From contig JAPPMY010000077.1 in NCBI GenBank assembly GCA_028818855.1, forward strand, positions 1 through 64,000: a stretch of DNA of 64,000 nucleotides, written 5' to 3'. The position numbers and the translations under genes are program-made. Positions 9,277-20,991 of the stretch are shown in pieces (the first letter of the stretch is position 1; the number at the start of each line of letters is the position of its first letter). The notes below the pieces were generated by a model. The model saw only the letters and a list, made by a program, of their open reading frames with translations, was not told the DNA's origin and did no database searches. The stretch is from Rhodospirillales bacterium. Lineage in GTDB: Bacteria; Pseudomonadota; Alphaproteobacteria; UBA828.

Positions 9277-11976
9277 ATGGATCAGCATTTCGATTTCGAC
9301 CGGGTAGCCCGCGTTCCGGCGGAGACCGACAACGTCGCCATCGCGACGCGGCGGCTGGAGGCCGGCACCCGCGTCGTTGACGGCGCCGGTACTTTCCGCC
9401 TGCCGCACACGGTCCTCGAAGGGCATCGCTTCGTCCGCGTGCCGACACCTGAGGGCGCGCAGCTCACATCATGGGGTCTCCCCTTCGGCATCGCGACCCG
9501 CTCGCTCGCGCCCGGCGAGTACGTCTGCAACGAGCGGATCCTGAGCGCGCTCTCCGCGCGCGACATCGACTTCGCGCTGCCGGGAGCCGCCAACTTCGTG
9601 GACACCATCGAGACCTACGCGCTGGACGACGCCACGTTCACGCCGGGCGAGCAGGTTGCGCCTGCTGCCAGTGTGGCGACCTTCTCAGGCTTCCGCCGCC
9701 CTGGCGGGCGCGGCGTCGGCACCCGGAACTTCGTCGTCGCTCTCGCCACCACCTCGCGCGCCAACGGGTTCGTCCGCGCGGTGGCGGAACGCGTCGCGGC
9801 CCAGGCGCCGCCGGGGATCGACGGCGTCGTGGCGGTGACCCATACCGAGGGCGGCGGCAGGCGGCGGCCCAACAATCTCGGCCACGTGCTCCGCGTGCTC
9901 GCGGGTTTCATGGTGCACCCCAACGTGGGCGCGGTGCTGGCGGCCGACGACGGCACCGGCGCCTACGGCAACGACGACCTGCGGCGGTTCATGGCGGAGC
10001 GGAGCGATCCGCTGGCCCACGTGCCGCACGCGTTCTTCCGCGTCGGCCACGGGTTCGAGGCCGAGGTCGCGCGCGCGAGCGCGCTGATCGAAGGCTGGCT
10101 GCCCGAGGTCGCCGCCGCGAGGCGCACGCCCGAGCCCGCAGGCGAACTCCGCCTCGCGCTCCAGTGCGGCGGCTCGGACGCGTTCTCCGGCGTCTCGGGC
10201 AACGCGCTCGCGGGATGGGTGGCGAAGGAGGTCATCCGCCACGGGGGATCGGCGAACCTGGCGGAGACCGACGAGCTCATCGGCGCGGAACCCTACGTGC
10301 TGGAGAACGTGCGCGATGCCGCTACAGCCAGCGCGTTCCTGGAGAAGATCGAGAACTTCAAGCGCTACGCCGCGAACCACGGCGCCACGGCGGAAGGGAA
10401 CCCCACGGGCGGAAACAATTTCCGCGGGCTCTACAACATCGCGCTGAAGTCGCTGGGCGCCGCACGCAAGAAGGCGCCGGAGGTCCGGCTCGACCACGTC
10501 ATCGACTACGGCGCGCCCATGCGCGAGCCCGGCTACTACTTCATGGACAGCCCCGGCAACGACCTGGAGAGCATCGCGGGCCAGGTGGCGGCGGGGTCCA
10601 ACCTCATCCTCTTCATCACGGGCAACGGGTCGATCACCAACTTCCCCTTCGTGCCGACGCTCAAGTTCGTGACCACCACGGGCCGCTTCGAGCTGCTCGC
10701 GAACGAGATGGACGTGAACGCCGGCCGCTACAACGACGGCATGGAGATGGATGCGCTGGGCGCGGAAACCTTCGAGCTCGCGCTCGACATCGCCTCGGGC
10801 CGGCGCAGCAAGGGCGAGCTTGCAGGCCACGCGCAGGTCTCGGTCTGGCGCGACTGGCCGCGCACGGGCACGGACGGACTGGAGGAGGTTGCCCGCCGGC
10901 CCGAGCCTGAGGGCCGCCCGCTCCCGGTCAAGGACGTGCCGCCGCTCGACCTCGCCTTCGATGCGCTGATCACCGACGAGGGCGTGGCATCGGATCAGGT
11001 CGCCCTGGTGATGCCGACGAGCCTCTGCTCGGGCCAGGTTGCGCGCCTCATCGCGGACGAATTGGATGCCAACCCGCCGCCCTGGAGCGACGTCTCGCGC
11101 TTCGTCGCCCTGGTGCACACCGAGGGCTGCGGCTCCGCCAACGGCGCCGGGCTCTACCTCGACACGCTCACGGGCCACCTCGCCCACCGCAGCGTGCGCC
11201 ACGCGGTGCTGCTGGAGCACGGCTGCGAGATGACCCACAACGATGCGGTACGCAACCACCTCGCCGCGCGGGGCGTCGCGGCGGAGCGCTTCGGCTGGGC
11301 GAGCGTGCAGCTCGATGGCGGGATCGCGAGCGTGCAGGCCAAGGTGACACGGCAGCTCGAGGAGATGGCGGCAGCCCGCGCCGCGCCGGAGCCTGAGAGG
11401 CGGCGCGTGGATACGGCCGAGCTGCGCCTCGCCCTCGTGGCGGACGGGCCGTTGCCGCAGGCGATGGGCGAGGCGTTCGGCCGGCTGGCCGCGGGCCTCG
11501 TCGCGGCCGGTGCAACCGTGGTCGTGCCCGACAGCAAGGGTTTGCTCGGTGACGACGGGTTCCGGCACGCGGTGTTCCCGGAGGGTGCCACGCCGTCGGC
11601 CTCGCTCGCCTTCGGCAGGCCGGCGGAGCGCGCCGGGCTCCACGTCATGGAGACACCGACGGAGAACGCCGTGGAAGCGTTCGCAGGCCTCGGCGCCACC
11701 GGCGTGGACCTGATGCTCTGCCACGTGGGCACGGCCCCGCTCCAGGGTCACCCCATGCTGCCGCTCGTCCAGGTGACCGCCGAAGCGGGCATCGCGCAGG
11801 TGTACGGGGACGATCTCGACCGGGTCATCGCGCCGGAGCGCGGTATCGAGCCGGCCGTCGCCGCGCTTGCGGCGCTCGTGGCCGACGTGGCGTCCGGCCG
11901 CTGCCGGCCGGCGCTCTGGTCGCGGGGCGTCACCGAGTTCCAGCTCACCCGCGGCCGGCTCGGCCTCTCGATGTAA
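9277..11976 (+). CDS. UxaA (altronate/galactarate dehydratase-like) family protein
   Basis: N-terminal SAF-like region followed by [93 protein letters not shown]. Confidence 0.82.
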   Translation: MDQHFDFDRVARVPAETDNVAIATRRLEAGTRVVDGAGTFRLPHTVLEGHRFVRVPTPEGAQLTSWGLPFGIATRSLAPGEYVCNERILSALSARDIDFALPGAANFVDTIETYALDDATFTPGEQVAPAASVATFSGFRRPGGRGVGTRNFVVALATTSRANGFVRAVAERVAAQAPPGIDGVVAVTHTEGGGRRRPNNLGHVLRVLAGFMVHPNVGAVLAADDGTGAYGNDDLRRFMAERSDPLAHVPHAFFRVGHGFEAEVARASALIEGWLPEVAAARRTPEPAGELRLALQCGGSDAFSGVSGNALAGWVAKEVIRHGGSANLAETDELIGAEPYVLENVRDAATASAFLEKIENFKRYAANHGATAEGNPTGGNNFRGLYNIALKSLGAARKKAPEVRLDHVIDYGAPMREPGYYFMDSPGNDLESIAGQVAAGSNLILFITGNGSITNFPFVPTLKFVTTTGRFELLANEMDVNAGRYNDGMEMDALGAETFELALDIASGRRSKGELAGHAQVSVWRDWPRTGTDGLEEVARRPEPEGRPLPVKDVPPLDLAFDALITDEGVASDQVALVMPTSLCSGQVARLIADELDANPPPWSDVSRFVALVHTEGCGSANGAGLYLDTLTGHLAHRSVRHAVLLEHGCEMTHNDAVRNHLAARGVAAERFGWASVQLDGGIASVQAKVTRQLEEMAAARAAPEPERRRVDTAELRLALVADGPLPQAMGEAFGRLAAGLVAAGATVVVPDSKGLLGDDGFRHAVFPEGATPSASLAFGRPAERAGLHVMETPTENAVEAFAGLGATGVDLMLCHVGTAPLQGHPMLPLVQVTAEAGIAQVYGDDLDRVIAPERGIEPAVAALAALVADVASGRCRPALWSRGVTEFQLTRGRLGLSM

Positions 11977-11995
11977 CCGCCGGGAGAGGACGCGG

Positions 11996-13606
11996 ATGCC
12001 GGACCCCGCGCCGCCCGACGGCCGCTACGACTACATCATCGTGGGCGCGGGCACCGCCGGCTGCGTGCTCGCGAACCGGCTCACCGAAGACCCCCGCACC
12101 CGCGTGCTCCTGCTGGAGGCCGGCCGCAGCGACAACTACCACTGGGTGCACATCCCGGTGGGCTACCTCTACTGCATCGGCAACCCGCGCACCGACTGGA
12201 TGATGAAGACGGCACCGGAGCCCGGCCTCAACGGGCGGAGCCTCGTCTACCCGCGCGGCAAGGTGCTGGGCGGCTGCACGGCGGTCAACGGCATGATCTA
12301 CATGCGGGGCCAGGCGGCCGACTACGACGGCTGGCGCCAGCTCGGCAACCTCGGCTGGGGGTGGGACGACGTCCTGCCCTACTTCCTGAAGTCCGAGGAT
12401 CACTACGCCGGCGCCACGCGCATGCACGGGACCGGCGGCGGCTGGAAGGTCACCACGCAGCGGCTGCGCTGGGAGATCCTGGAAGCCGTGCAGGAGGCCG
12501 CGAAGGAGTTCGGCATCCAGCCCCGCGCCGACTTCAACGACGGCGACAACGAGGGCTCGGGCTTCTTCGAGGTGAACCAGCGCAACGGCGTGCGCTGGAC
12601 CACGGCGAGGGGGTTCCTGAAGCCCGCGATGAAGCGGCCCAACCTGCGCCTGATCCTCGAGGCCGAGACCGAGCGGCTGATCGTCGAGGGGCGCGCGGTA
12701 AAGGGTCTCGTCTATCGCCACAAGGGAGCGCGGTGGGAGGCGCGGGCCGATGCGGAGGTGCTGCTGGCCGCGGGCTCGATCAACTCCCCCAAGATCCTGG
12801 AGCTTTCGGGCATCGGCCAGCCGGCGCGGCTCGCCGGCCTCGGCATCGGGGTGACGCACGAAAGCCCCGGCGTCGGCGAGAACCTGCAGGACCACCTGCA
12901 GATCCGCACGGTCTTCGGCGTGCAGAACGCGCGGACGCTCAACACGCTCGCCAACAGCTTCTGGGGCAAGGCCGGCATCGTCCTCGAATACGCGCTCCGG
13001 CGGAGCGGGCCGATGTCCATGGCGCCGAGCCAGTTCGGCATGTTCACGAAGTCCGATCCCGCGCTCGCCACCCCCAACCTGGAGTATCACGTGCAGCCGC
13101 TCTCCACCGACCGGCTGGGCGACCCGCTCCACCCCTATCCCGCCATCACGATGTCGGTCTGCAACCTGCGCCCCGAGAGCCGGGGGACCTGCCACGTGAC
13201 CACCACCGATCTTGGCGCGCAGCCCGAGATCAGGCCGAACTATCTCTCCACCGCGCACGACCGCCGCATCGCGGTCGAGTCCGTAGGCCAGGTCCGCCGG
13301 ATCATGACGGCCGAAGCGCTGAAGCCCTATACGCCGAAGGAGCTGCTGCCGGGGCCTGAGGTCCGCTCCGACGACGACCTCGTGAAGGAAGTCGGCAACA
13401 TCGCGACCACGATCTTTCACCCGGTGGGGACGTGCAGGATGGGCCAGGACCCGGACGCCGTCGTGGACGCGGACCTGCGCGTGCGCGGGCTGAACAGGCT
13501 CAGGGTCGTCGACGCCTCCGTCATGCCCCGGATCACGTCGGGCAACACCGCATCGCCGGTCATCATGATCGCGGAGAAGGCCGCCGACATGATCCGCGGG
13601 TGGTGA
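11996..13606 (+). CDS. GMC family oxidoreductase (choline dehydrogenase-like)
   Basis: [48 protein letters not shown]-terminal [44 protein letters not shown]. Confidence 0.93.
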   Translation: MPDPAPPDGRYDYIIVGAGTAGCVLANRLTEDPRTRVLLLEAGRSDNYHWVHIPVGYLYCIGNPRTDWMMKTAPEPGLNGRSLVYPRGKVLGGCTAVNGMIYMRGQAADYDGWRQLGNLGWGWDDVLPYFLKSEDHYAGATRMHGTGGGWKVTTQRLRWEILEAVQEAAKEFGIQPRADFNDGDNEGSGFFEVNQRNGVRWTTARGFLKPAMKRPNLRLILEAETERLIVEGRAVKGLVYRHKGARWEARADAEVLLAAGSINSPKILELSGIGQPARLAGLGIGVTHESPGVGENLQDHLQIRTVFGVQNARTLNTLANSFWGKAGIVLEYALRRSGPMSMAPSQFGMFTKSDPALATPNLEYHVQPLSTDRLGDPLHPYPAITMSVCNLRPESRGTCHVTTTDLGAQPEIRPNYLSTAHDRRIAVESVGQVRRIMTAEALKPYTPKELLPGPEVRSDDDLVKEVGNIATTIFHPVGTCRMGQDPDAVVDADLRVRGLNRLRVVDASVMPRITSGNTASPVIMIAEKAADMIRGW

Positions 13607-13808
13607 GGGCACGGAGTCAGCCACCTGCGACGGGCGCACGCATCGCCTGCGTCTCCCCTCCGGAGACCGGCGTGGTCTGGCCGTTTTCGGTCGCAATTCC
13701 GATAGTGCGGACAGCCCCGCGTGCCACCCTTCCCCCCGGAGACGTGCGGCCAGGGACAAACGGCGATAGATTCCGGACCGGACGGCAGGGTCAGACGGCG
13801 GCGAAACC

Positions 13809-15344
13809 ATGACGAAGCGAAGCGGGCGCCGGGGCGGCGGGCGCGCGGCACGGCGCGCGGAGCGGACCGGCGGCAAGATCGAGCATCTGCGCTACATCAC
13901 GCGCGACATCCCTTCGGTCGACCTCCTGAGCGAAGAGGGGCTGGCGCTTGTCGAGGAGAACGCGGACACGATCCTGGAGGAGATCGGGATCGATTTCCGC
14001 GAGGATCCCGAGTCGCTCGAGCTGTTCAGGGATGCCGGCGCCGATATCGACGGGGAGCGGGTGCGCTTCCCGCGCGGGCTCGCGCGGCACCTGGTCTCGA
14101 CCGCGCCTGCGTCCTTCGCCCAGATCGCGCGGAACCCGGAGCGCACGGTCGAGATGGGCGGCCGCAATCTCGTCTTCGCGCCGGTCTACGGCCCCCCCTT
14201 CATCTACGACATCGAGAAGGGGCGCCGCTACGCCCAGCTCGAGGATTTCGAGAACATCGTCAAGCTCGCCTACATGACGCCCTCGATGCACCACTCCGGC
14301 GGCACGGTGTGCGAGCCGGTGGACGTGCCGGTGAACAAGCGCCACCTCGACATGGTCTATGCGCACATGCGCTATTCCGACAAGCCGTTCATGGGCTCGG
14401 TCACGCATCCCGAGCGCGCGGCGGATTCGGTCGAGATGGCGAAGATCCTCTTCGGCGCCGACGTCGTCGACGCCCAGGCGGTGATGGTGAGCCTCATCAA
14501 CGCCAACTCGCCGATGACCTTCGACGCCACCATGCTGGGCGCGCTCAAGGTCTACGCGCGCGCGAACCAGGGCCTGCTGGTCACGCCGTTCATCCTGGCG
14601 GGCGCGATGGCGCCGGTCTCGCTGGCCGGCACGATGGCGCAGACGCTGGCGGAGGCCATGGCGGGCATGGCGCTGGTGCAGCTCTGCCGGCCCGGCGCGC
14701 CGGTGATCTTCGGCAGTTTCCTCAGCTCCATGTCGATGCAGACCGGCGCGCCGACCTTCGGCACGCCCGAGGCGACGCTCGCGATCTTCGGCCTCGCAGC
14801 GCTGGCGCGGAGGCTCGGCGTCCCGTTCCGCAGCGGCGGGTCGCTCACCGCGTCCAAGCTGCCCGACGCGCAAGCCGCTTACGAGAGCGCCCAGACCCTG
14901 CTGCCGACCGTGCTGGCGGGTACCAACTTCGTGCTGCACGGCGCGGGCTGGCTGGAGGGCGGGCTCGCCAGCGGCTACGAGAAGTTCATCCTGGACGCCG
15001 ACCAGATGGGCATGATGCAGGTGCTGGCGGGCGGTTACGACCTGTCCGCCAACGGCCAGGCGATGGACGCGATCCGCGAGGTCGGCCCCGGCAGCCACTA
15101 CCTCGGCTGTGCCCACACGCAGGCGAACTTCGAGACCGCATTCTACCGCTCCACGGTCGCCGACAATTCGAGCTACGAGCAGTGGCAGGCCGACGGCTCC
15201 AAGGACGCGACGCAGCGGGCGCACGACCTCTTCAAGACGATGCTGGCCGAGTACGAGGCGCCGCCCATCGACCCCGGCGTGGACGAGGCGCTCAAGGAGT
15301 TCATCGCCAAGAAGAAGGCCTCCATGCCCGACGCCTTCGCGTAG
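13809..15344 (+). CDS. Trimethylamine methyltransferase (MttB) superfamily protein, non-pyrrolysine
   Basis: MttB-type TIM-barrel protein (EENADTILEEIGIDFR.., APTFGTPEATLAIFGLAALARRLGVPFRSGGSLTASKLPDAQAAYESAQTLLPTVLAGTNFVLHGAGWLEGGL); no in-frame amber codon. Confidence 0.9.
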   Translation: MTKRSGRRGGGRAARRAERTGGKIEHLRYITRDIPSVDLLSEEGLALVEENADTILEEIGIDFREDPESLELFRDAGADIDGERVRFPRGLARHLVSTAPASFAQIARNPERTVEMGGRNLVFAPVYGPPFIYDIEKGRRYAQLEDFENIVKLAYMTPSMHHSGGTVCEPVDVPVNKRHLDMVYAHMRYSDKPFMGSVTHPERAADSVEMAKILFGADVVDAQAVMVSLINANSPMTFDATMLGALKVYARANQGLLVTPFILAGAMAPVSLAGTMAQTLAEAMAGMALVQLCRPGAPVIFGSFLSSMSMQTGAPTFGTPEATLAIFGLAALARRLGVPFRSGGSLTASKLPDAQAAYESAQTLLPTVLAGTNFVLHGAGWLEGGLASGYEKFILDADQMGMMQVLAGGYDLSANGQAMDAIREVGPGSHYLGCAHTQANFETAFYRSTVADNSSYEQWQADGSKDATQRAHDLFKTMLAEYEAPPIDPGVDEALKEFIAKKKASMPDAFA

Positions 15345-15354
15345 GCGGGAGCCG

Positions 15355-17355
15355 CTAACGCCGGCGGCGGCGCCGGTTCTGCCGGCGGGCGGCGGGGGCC
15401 GCGTCGGCGGCGGGGAGCGTGACGTGCTGCGGCAGGTGGACGTAGTCCGCCGTGCCGTGGGGGATCGCCATGGCGTCGACGAAGTGGCGCTGGAAGGCGG
15501 GCTCGACGGCGGTCTCCACCTTCTCGATGCCGCGCACCACGGTCTCGATCTCCGCGCGCGCGGCGCTGTCGAGCAGCGCGATCAGCGCGCCCGTGCCGGC
15601 GGCGTTTCCTGCGGCGCTCACCTTCTCGAGCGGGCAGTCCGGGATCATGCCGAGCACCATCGCGTAGAGCGGGTCGATATGGCTGCCGAAGGCGCCGGTG
15701 AGCACGATGCGCTCCACGCTCCCGATCTCGAAGCGGTCCATGAGCAGCCTGGCGCCAGCCATGAGCGCGGCCTTGGCCAGCTGGATCGCGCGCACGTCGT
15801 TCTGGTGGATGCAGATCGCGGGCTCACCGGGGTGGAGCAGGTAGCGGAAGGTCCGCCCCTCTGCCACGACGCGCGCGGTCCTGGCCTGCGCGGCGCCGGC
15901 GATGGTGCCGTCGGCGCGCAGGATGCCGGCGAGGTACATTTCGGCCAGCGCCTCGATGATGCCCGAGCCGCAGATGCCGGTGACTCCGGTGGCCGCCGTG
16001 GCCTCGGCGAAGCCTTCCTCGTCGGACCAGAGGTCGCAGCCGATGACCTTGACCCTGGCCTCCAGCGTCTCGCGGTCGATGCGGACCCGCTCGATGGCGC
16101 CGGGCGCGGCGCGCTGGCCGGCCACGATCTGCGCGCCCTCGAAGGCGGGGCCCGTGGGCGAGGATGCGGCCAGCAGGCGCTCCCTGTTGCCGAGCACGAT
16201 CTCGGCGTTGGTGCCGACATCGACGATTAGCACCGTCTCGTCCGACCGGTGCGGCGCTTCCGAGAGCACGACCCCCGCCGCGTCCGCGCCCACGTGGCCG
16301 GCGACGCAAGGCAGCACGTAGACCCGCGCGCCCGCGTTGACGTCAAGCGCGATGTCGCGCGCCTCCAGCGTCAGCCCGTCCGAGCGCGTGAGCGCGAAGG
16401 GCGCGCCGCCCAGCTCCGTCGGATCGATGCCGAGCAGCAGGTGGTGCATGATCGGGTTGCCGACGAAGGTCGCGTTCAGGATGTCGCCCTGGTCCGCGCC
16501 CGCCTCGTCCGCCACCTCGCCGATCAGCGCGTTCACCGCGCCCTGCACGGCCTCGGTCAGCTCGGCCTCGCCGCCGGGGTTCATCATGACGTAGGAGACC
16601 CGGCTCATCAGGTCCTCGCCGAAGCGGATCTGCGGGTTCATGCGGCCGGCGGACGCGACGACCGCGCCGCTCGACAGCTCCGCCAGATGGCAGGCGATGG
16701 TGGTGGAGCCGATGTCGAAGGCGACGCCGAAAGCCCGGTCGCGGAAGCCGGGCCAGACGGCGACGATGCGCTCGGCCCCGTGGACGGCGACCGTTACCGA
16801 CCACGCGCCCTCGCGGAGCGCGCGCTGCAGGCCCTGCAGGACGTGCAGGTCGCACACGAGCGCGCCCAGACCCCACTGCGCGCCGAGGGCGTCCGCGAGC
16901 CGCTCGAAGTCGCCGCGCGGGTTGTGCATGTCGGGCTCGGCGACCTCGACGTAGTGCAGCCGGATGGCGGGATCGGTGGTGTAGTCCCGCGCCTCGGCGC
17001 GCTTGCGCACGACCTGCTTGTGCACCTGGCTCTCAGGGGGCACGTCGATGACAAGATCGCCCCGGATCTGCGCCGCGCAGCCGAGCCTCCGGCCTTCCTT
17101 GAGGACGCGCCGCGCGGCGTAGCGCGCCTCCCGCTCGCCCGGCGGGCTCAGGTGCCGGGGCGCGCTCTCGATCCCGAACTTGGCGAAGTGGCCCGCGCCG
17201 GCCTCCACCTGGCAGCGGCCGCAGAGGCCGCGCCCGCCGCACACCGAATCGAGATCGACGCCGATCTGGCGCGCGGCATCGAGGACCGAGGTGCCGTGGG
17301 GGAAGCGTCCGCGCTTGCCGGACGGGGTGAAGACGACGAAGGCGTGCTCGCTCAT
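15355..17355 (-). CDS. Corrinoid-activation protein, RamA-like/ASKHA-domain (DUF4445) with N-terminal 2Fe-2S ferredoxin domain
   Basis: SVCGGRGLCGRCQVEAG 2Fe-2S cluster motif; AFDIGSTTIACHLAEL, MNPQIRFGEDLMSRVSYVMMNP, VDVGTNAEIVLGN, GSGIIEALAEMYLAG. Confidence 0.88.
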   Translation of the reverse strand: MSEHAFVVFTPSGKRGRFPHGTSVLDAARQIGVDLDSVCGGRGLCGRCQVEAGAGHFAKFGIESAPRHLSPPGEREARYAARRVLKEGRRLGCAAQIRGDLVIDVPPESQVHKQVVRKRAEARDYTTDPAIRLHYVEVAEPDMHNPRGDFERLADALGAQWGLGALVCDLHVLQGLQRALREGAWSVTVAVHGAERIVAVWPGFRDRAFGVAFDIGSTTIACHLAELSSGAVVASAGRMNPQIRFGEDLMSRVSYVMMNPGGEAELTEAVQGAVNALIGEVADEAGADQGDILNATFVGNPIMHHLLLGIDPTELGGAPFALTRSDGLTLEARDIALDVNAGARVYVLPCVAGHVGADAAGVVLSEAPHRSDETVLIVDVGTNAEIVLGNRERLLAASSPTGPAFEGAQIVAGQRAAPGAIERVRIDRETLEARVKVIGCDLWSDEEGFAEATAATGVTGICGSGIIEALAEMYLAGILRADGTIAGAAQARTARVVAEGRTFRYLLHPGEPAICIHQNDVRAIQLAKAALMAGARLLMDRFEIGSVERIVLTGAFGSHIDPLYAMVLGMIPDCPLEKVSAAGNAAGTGALIALLDSAARAEIETVVRGIEKVETAVEPAFQRHFVDAMAIPHGTADYVHLPQHVTLPAADAAPAARRQNRRRRRR

Positions 17356-17359
17356 GCCG

Positions 17360-18286
17360 TCACGCGCTGACGGCGGCGCCCTCCCGCCGGCGCCGGCGGC
17401 CTTCGCGCCGGCCGCGCCTGCCCTCGCCTGCGCCCTCGGCAGCCGGCTCGCGGAAGCGGCGGAGCCAGCGCGCACAGTCGGGGTCGTTGCCGTTCATCAT
17501 GTCGGCAGCCATGACGGCGGCGACCTCGGTCTCGTGCAGCGGGTTCATGATGGCGGACGTGAGGCCGGAGCGCGCGGCCATGCAGAGGAAGGCCGCGTTC
17601 ACGCTCGGCCGGTTGGGCAGGCCGAAGCCGATGTTGGAGGCGCCGCAGGTCGAGTTGACGCCAAGCTCCTCCTTCAGCCGGCGCATGATGGCGAAGGCCT
17701 GCACGCCGGCCTTGTTGATGGCGCCGATGGGCATGACCAGCGGGTCGACCACCACGTCCTCCCTGGGGATGCCGTGGTCCATCGCGCGCTCGACGATCTT
17801 CTTCGCGATGGCGAAGCGCTCGTCCGGATCTTCGGAGATGCCGCTCTCGTCGTTGGAGATGGCGACGACGGCGCAGCCGTGCTTCTTCACCAGCGGGAGG
17901 ACGGATTCGAGCCGCTCCTCCTCACCCGTGACGGAGTTGAGCAGCGGCTTGCCCTGATAGACCTCGAGCCCGGCTTCGAGCGCGGCCACGATGGAGCTGT
18001 CGATGGAGAGCGGCAGGTCCGTCAGCGACTGCACGAGCCGGATGCAATCGGCGAGGATCGTGGGCTCGTCGGCGAGCGGTACGCCCGCGTTGACGTCCAG
18101 CATGTGCGCGCCGGCCGCGACCTGGGCGAGCGCGTCCCGCTCCACCCGCGAATAGTCGCCGGCCGCCATCTCGGCCATCAGGAGCTTGCGACCGGTGGGG
18201 TTGATGCGCTCGCCGATGATGCAGAAGGGCTCGTCGAAGCCGATCACGACTTCCCTGGTGGCGGAACTGACGATGGTGCGTGTCAT
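17360..18286 (-). CDS. Methyltetrahydrofolate:corrinoid methyltransferase (dihydropteroate synthase-like, MtrH/AcsE family)
   Basis: FCIIGERINPTGRKLL, LDVNAGVPLADE, PLSIDSS, NSVTGEEERLE, CGASNIGFGLPNRPSVNAAFL; ATG overlaps the upstream stop (ATGA at 18283-18286). Confidence 0.88.
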   Translation of the reverse strand: MTRTIVSSATREVVIGFDEPFCIIGERINPTGRKLLMAEMAAGDYSRVERDALAQVAAGAHMLDVNAGVPLADEPTILADCIRLVQSLTDLPLSIDSSIVAALEAGLEVYQGKPLLNSVTGEEERLESVLPLVKKHGCAVVAISNDESGISEDPDERFAIAKKIVERAMDHGIPREDVVVDPLVMPIGAINKAGVQAFAIMRRLKEELGVNSTCGASNIGFGLPNRPSVNAAFLCMAARSGLTSAIMNPLHETEVAAVMAADMMNGNDPDCARWLRRFREPAAEGAGEGRRGRREGRRRRREGAAVSA

Positions 18287-18980
18287 GGCGCTCCTGCTTC
18301 CTCGCCGGCTGCCGCGGCCGATTCCATGAAATCCGCGAGCTCGCCGTAGCCGACGTGGCGGTGGACGTAGCCCAGCCCGAGGCGCCCGGCCGCCGCGCGG
18401 GCCTTGGCTTCGAGGCCGGCGTCCTCGACCTGGGAGATGTAGACGCAGTTGGTGTAGTTGCCGAAGTAGTCGTCCCGCAGCTCGGGCCAGCGGTCGAGCC
18501 CGAGCCCTTCGATGATGAGCCGGTCGAAGTGGCGCACCATGTAGTCGGTGAGGAAGAACTGGGTGGGGTCGTCGTCGGTGATGGCCGCGAACGCCTCCTG
18601 GCCGGTGTAGAAGGCGTAGCAGTGCGGTCCCTCGATCCGCTCCACGCCCTCTTCCTCGATCACCTTGTCGAGCAGGCCGCCGGTGCCGCAATCGCCGTAG
18701 GCCACGAAGATCGAGCGGTAGCGCGCCTTGCCCGCGCGAATCTTCGCGCGCACCGCCTCGGGGATCAGGTGGGGCCGGTTGTGCAGCTTGGCGGGCAGGC
18801 AGGTGATGTCGAGGTGGTCGAAGCCGTTGGCCGCGCGGAAGTCCACGATCTCGCGGGCGAGCGCGCCGCAGGCGATGACAAGGGCGCGGGCCGGGCCTGC
18901 GCTCGCGAACGCTGCCTCGTCGTCGACCGAGAGGTCGGTGTGTGCCGGGGCCGCCGTCGCGGGCGGCGTCTCAGCCGCCG

Positions 18981-18984
<4 letters not shown>
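18283..18984 (-). CDS. DUF1638 domain-containing protein
   Basis: ALVIACGALAREI...CLPAKLHNRPHLIPEAVRAKI..YGDCGTGGLLDKVIEEEGVERIEGPHCYAFYTG; GTG start overlaps the upstream stop at 18981-18984. Confidence 0.85.
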
Positions 18985-19691
<707 letters not shown>

Positions 19692-19922
19692 GGATTCTGT
19701 CCCGCTCGTGCCTGCGCCGGGTGGCAGGAGAGTCGCGCGCCCACCCGGGCCGCAGGCTTCCTCCCAGGGTCTCGGCCCCTCGTCCGAGCCCAGTACGTAT
19801 TCAATTACAGGCGGGATGCAAGACTGTTCCAGACTCGACGAAGGATTGCCGGTTCACGACAAAGCGCGCGCCGCCGCCGAAATCGGTCCGACCGCACAGA
19901 CCGACACCCATGGAAAGACTCG

Positions 19923-20936
19923 CTATGCGGAGCCCGATGCGGGCAGGGCGTCTTCCATCGCCCAGGCAGGCCGTGCCGCGCCGGTCAGGCGCTTCGTCTC
20001 CCGCGGCGCGTGGCCGAAGTGCTGGCGGTAGGACTTGGAGAAGTGGGAGGCGGAGACGAACCCGGTCGCCAGCGCCACGTTCGTCACCGACATGCAGGTC
20101 TGCTGCAGCAGCGCGCGCGCCCGGTTCAGCCGCATCTCCAGGTAGTAGCGGCTCGGCGTGCAGTTCAGGTACTTGAGGAACAAGCGCTCCAGCTGGCGGG
20201 TCGAGAGGCCGATCTCGCTGGCCAGCTCGGTCTGGCTGAGCGGTGCCTCGATGTTGTCCGACATGATATTGATGCCGGAGAGCAGCTTGGGCTGGCTCAC
20301 CGCAAGGCGGAGCCGCAGCGCCATTCTCTGGTGGTCCTCCTCGCCCCTGATGCGCTCGGCGATGAGCCCTTCGGAGACCGCCGCGGCGAGCTCATAGCCG
20401 TGGTGGCGGTTGATGAAGCTCAGCATCATGTCGCATGCCGCCATGCCGCCCGCGCAGGTGTAGCGGTTGCGGTCGATGACGAAGATGTCCTCCTTGACCT
20501 CGATGTCGGGGAAATCCTCGACAAAGCCCGGCAGGTTCTCCCAGTGGATCGTGCAGCGATAGCCGTCGAGAAGCCCGAGACGCGCCAGTACGTGGCTGCC
20601 CGTGCAGAGCGCGCCGATGCTGGTGCCGCGGCGCTCGATCTGCCTGAGCCAGTTGGCCAGCCGCTTGTCCTCGAAGAGGTGGGTCTCGATGCCGCCGCAG
20701 ACGAAGACAGTGGACAGCCGTTCGCTCGATTCGATGGAGAGATCGGCGGCGACCCTGACCCCGGCCGATGACGCGACGGCGTCGCCGTCGAGCGAGACGG
20801 TGCGCCACTCGTAGAGCGTCTCGCCGCTGACGTAGTTCGCGAGCCGGAGCGGCTCGATTGCGCTCGAGAACGCGCCGAGCGAGAACTTCGGGACCATGAG
20901 GAAGCCGAAGCGGCGTCCCGAATCGGTGGTCCGCAT
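19923..20936 (-). CDS. GlxA family transcriptional regulator (DJ-1/PfpI domain + AraC HTH; GbdR-like)
   Basis: N-terminal FGFLMVPKFSLGAFSSAIEPLRLAN with C-terminal AraC HTH ..RQLERLFLKYLNCTPSRYYLEMRLNRARALLQQTCMSVTNVALATGFVSASHFSKSYRQHFGHAP. Confidence 0.9.
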   Translation of the reverse strand: MRTTDSGRRFGFLMVPKFSLGAFSSAIEPLRLANYVSGETLYEWRTVSLDGDAVASSAGVRVAADLSIESSERLSTVFVCGGIETHLFEDKRLANWLRQIERRGTSIGALCTGSHVLARLGLLDGYRCTIHWENLPGFVEDFPDIEVKEDIFVIDRNRYTCAGGMAACDMMLSFINRHHGYELAAAVSEGLIAERIRGEEDHQRMALRLRLAVSQPKLLSGINIMSDNIEAPLSQTELASEIGLSTRQLERLFLKYLNCTPSRYYLEMRLNRARALLQQTCMSVTNVALATGFVSASHFSKSYRQHFGHAPRETKRLTGAARPAWAMEDALPASGSA

Positions 20937-20991
20937 CGCGTCACCATCGGTCAGGCGTCTGCCGACAGCTTGCCCCGCCCGGCCTCGCATA

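Noticed and set aside
9685-11751. 688-aa minus-strand ORF, and other long antisense ORFs (11945-13876 -, 22513-25269 +, 29165-31282 +, 32127-34187 +, 41972-43717 +)
   Set aside because: All lie opposite well-supported genes and have typical high-GC antisense composition.
13809-15344. Possible pyrrolysine-containing trimethylamine methyltransferase
   Set aside because: The full-length ORF has no in-frame TAG, so it belongs to the non-Pyl MttB/MtgB-like group.
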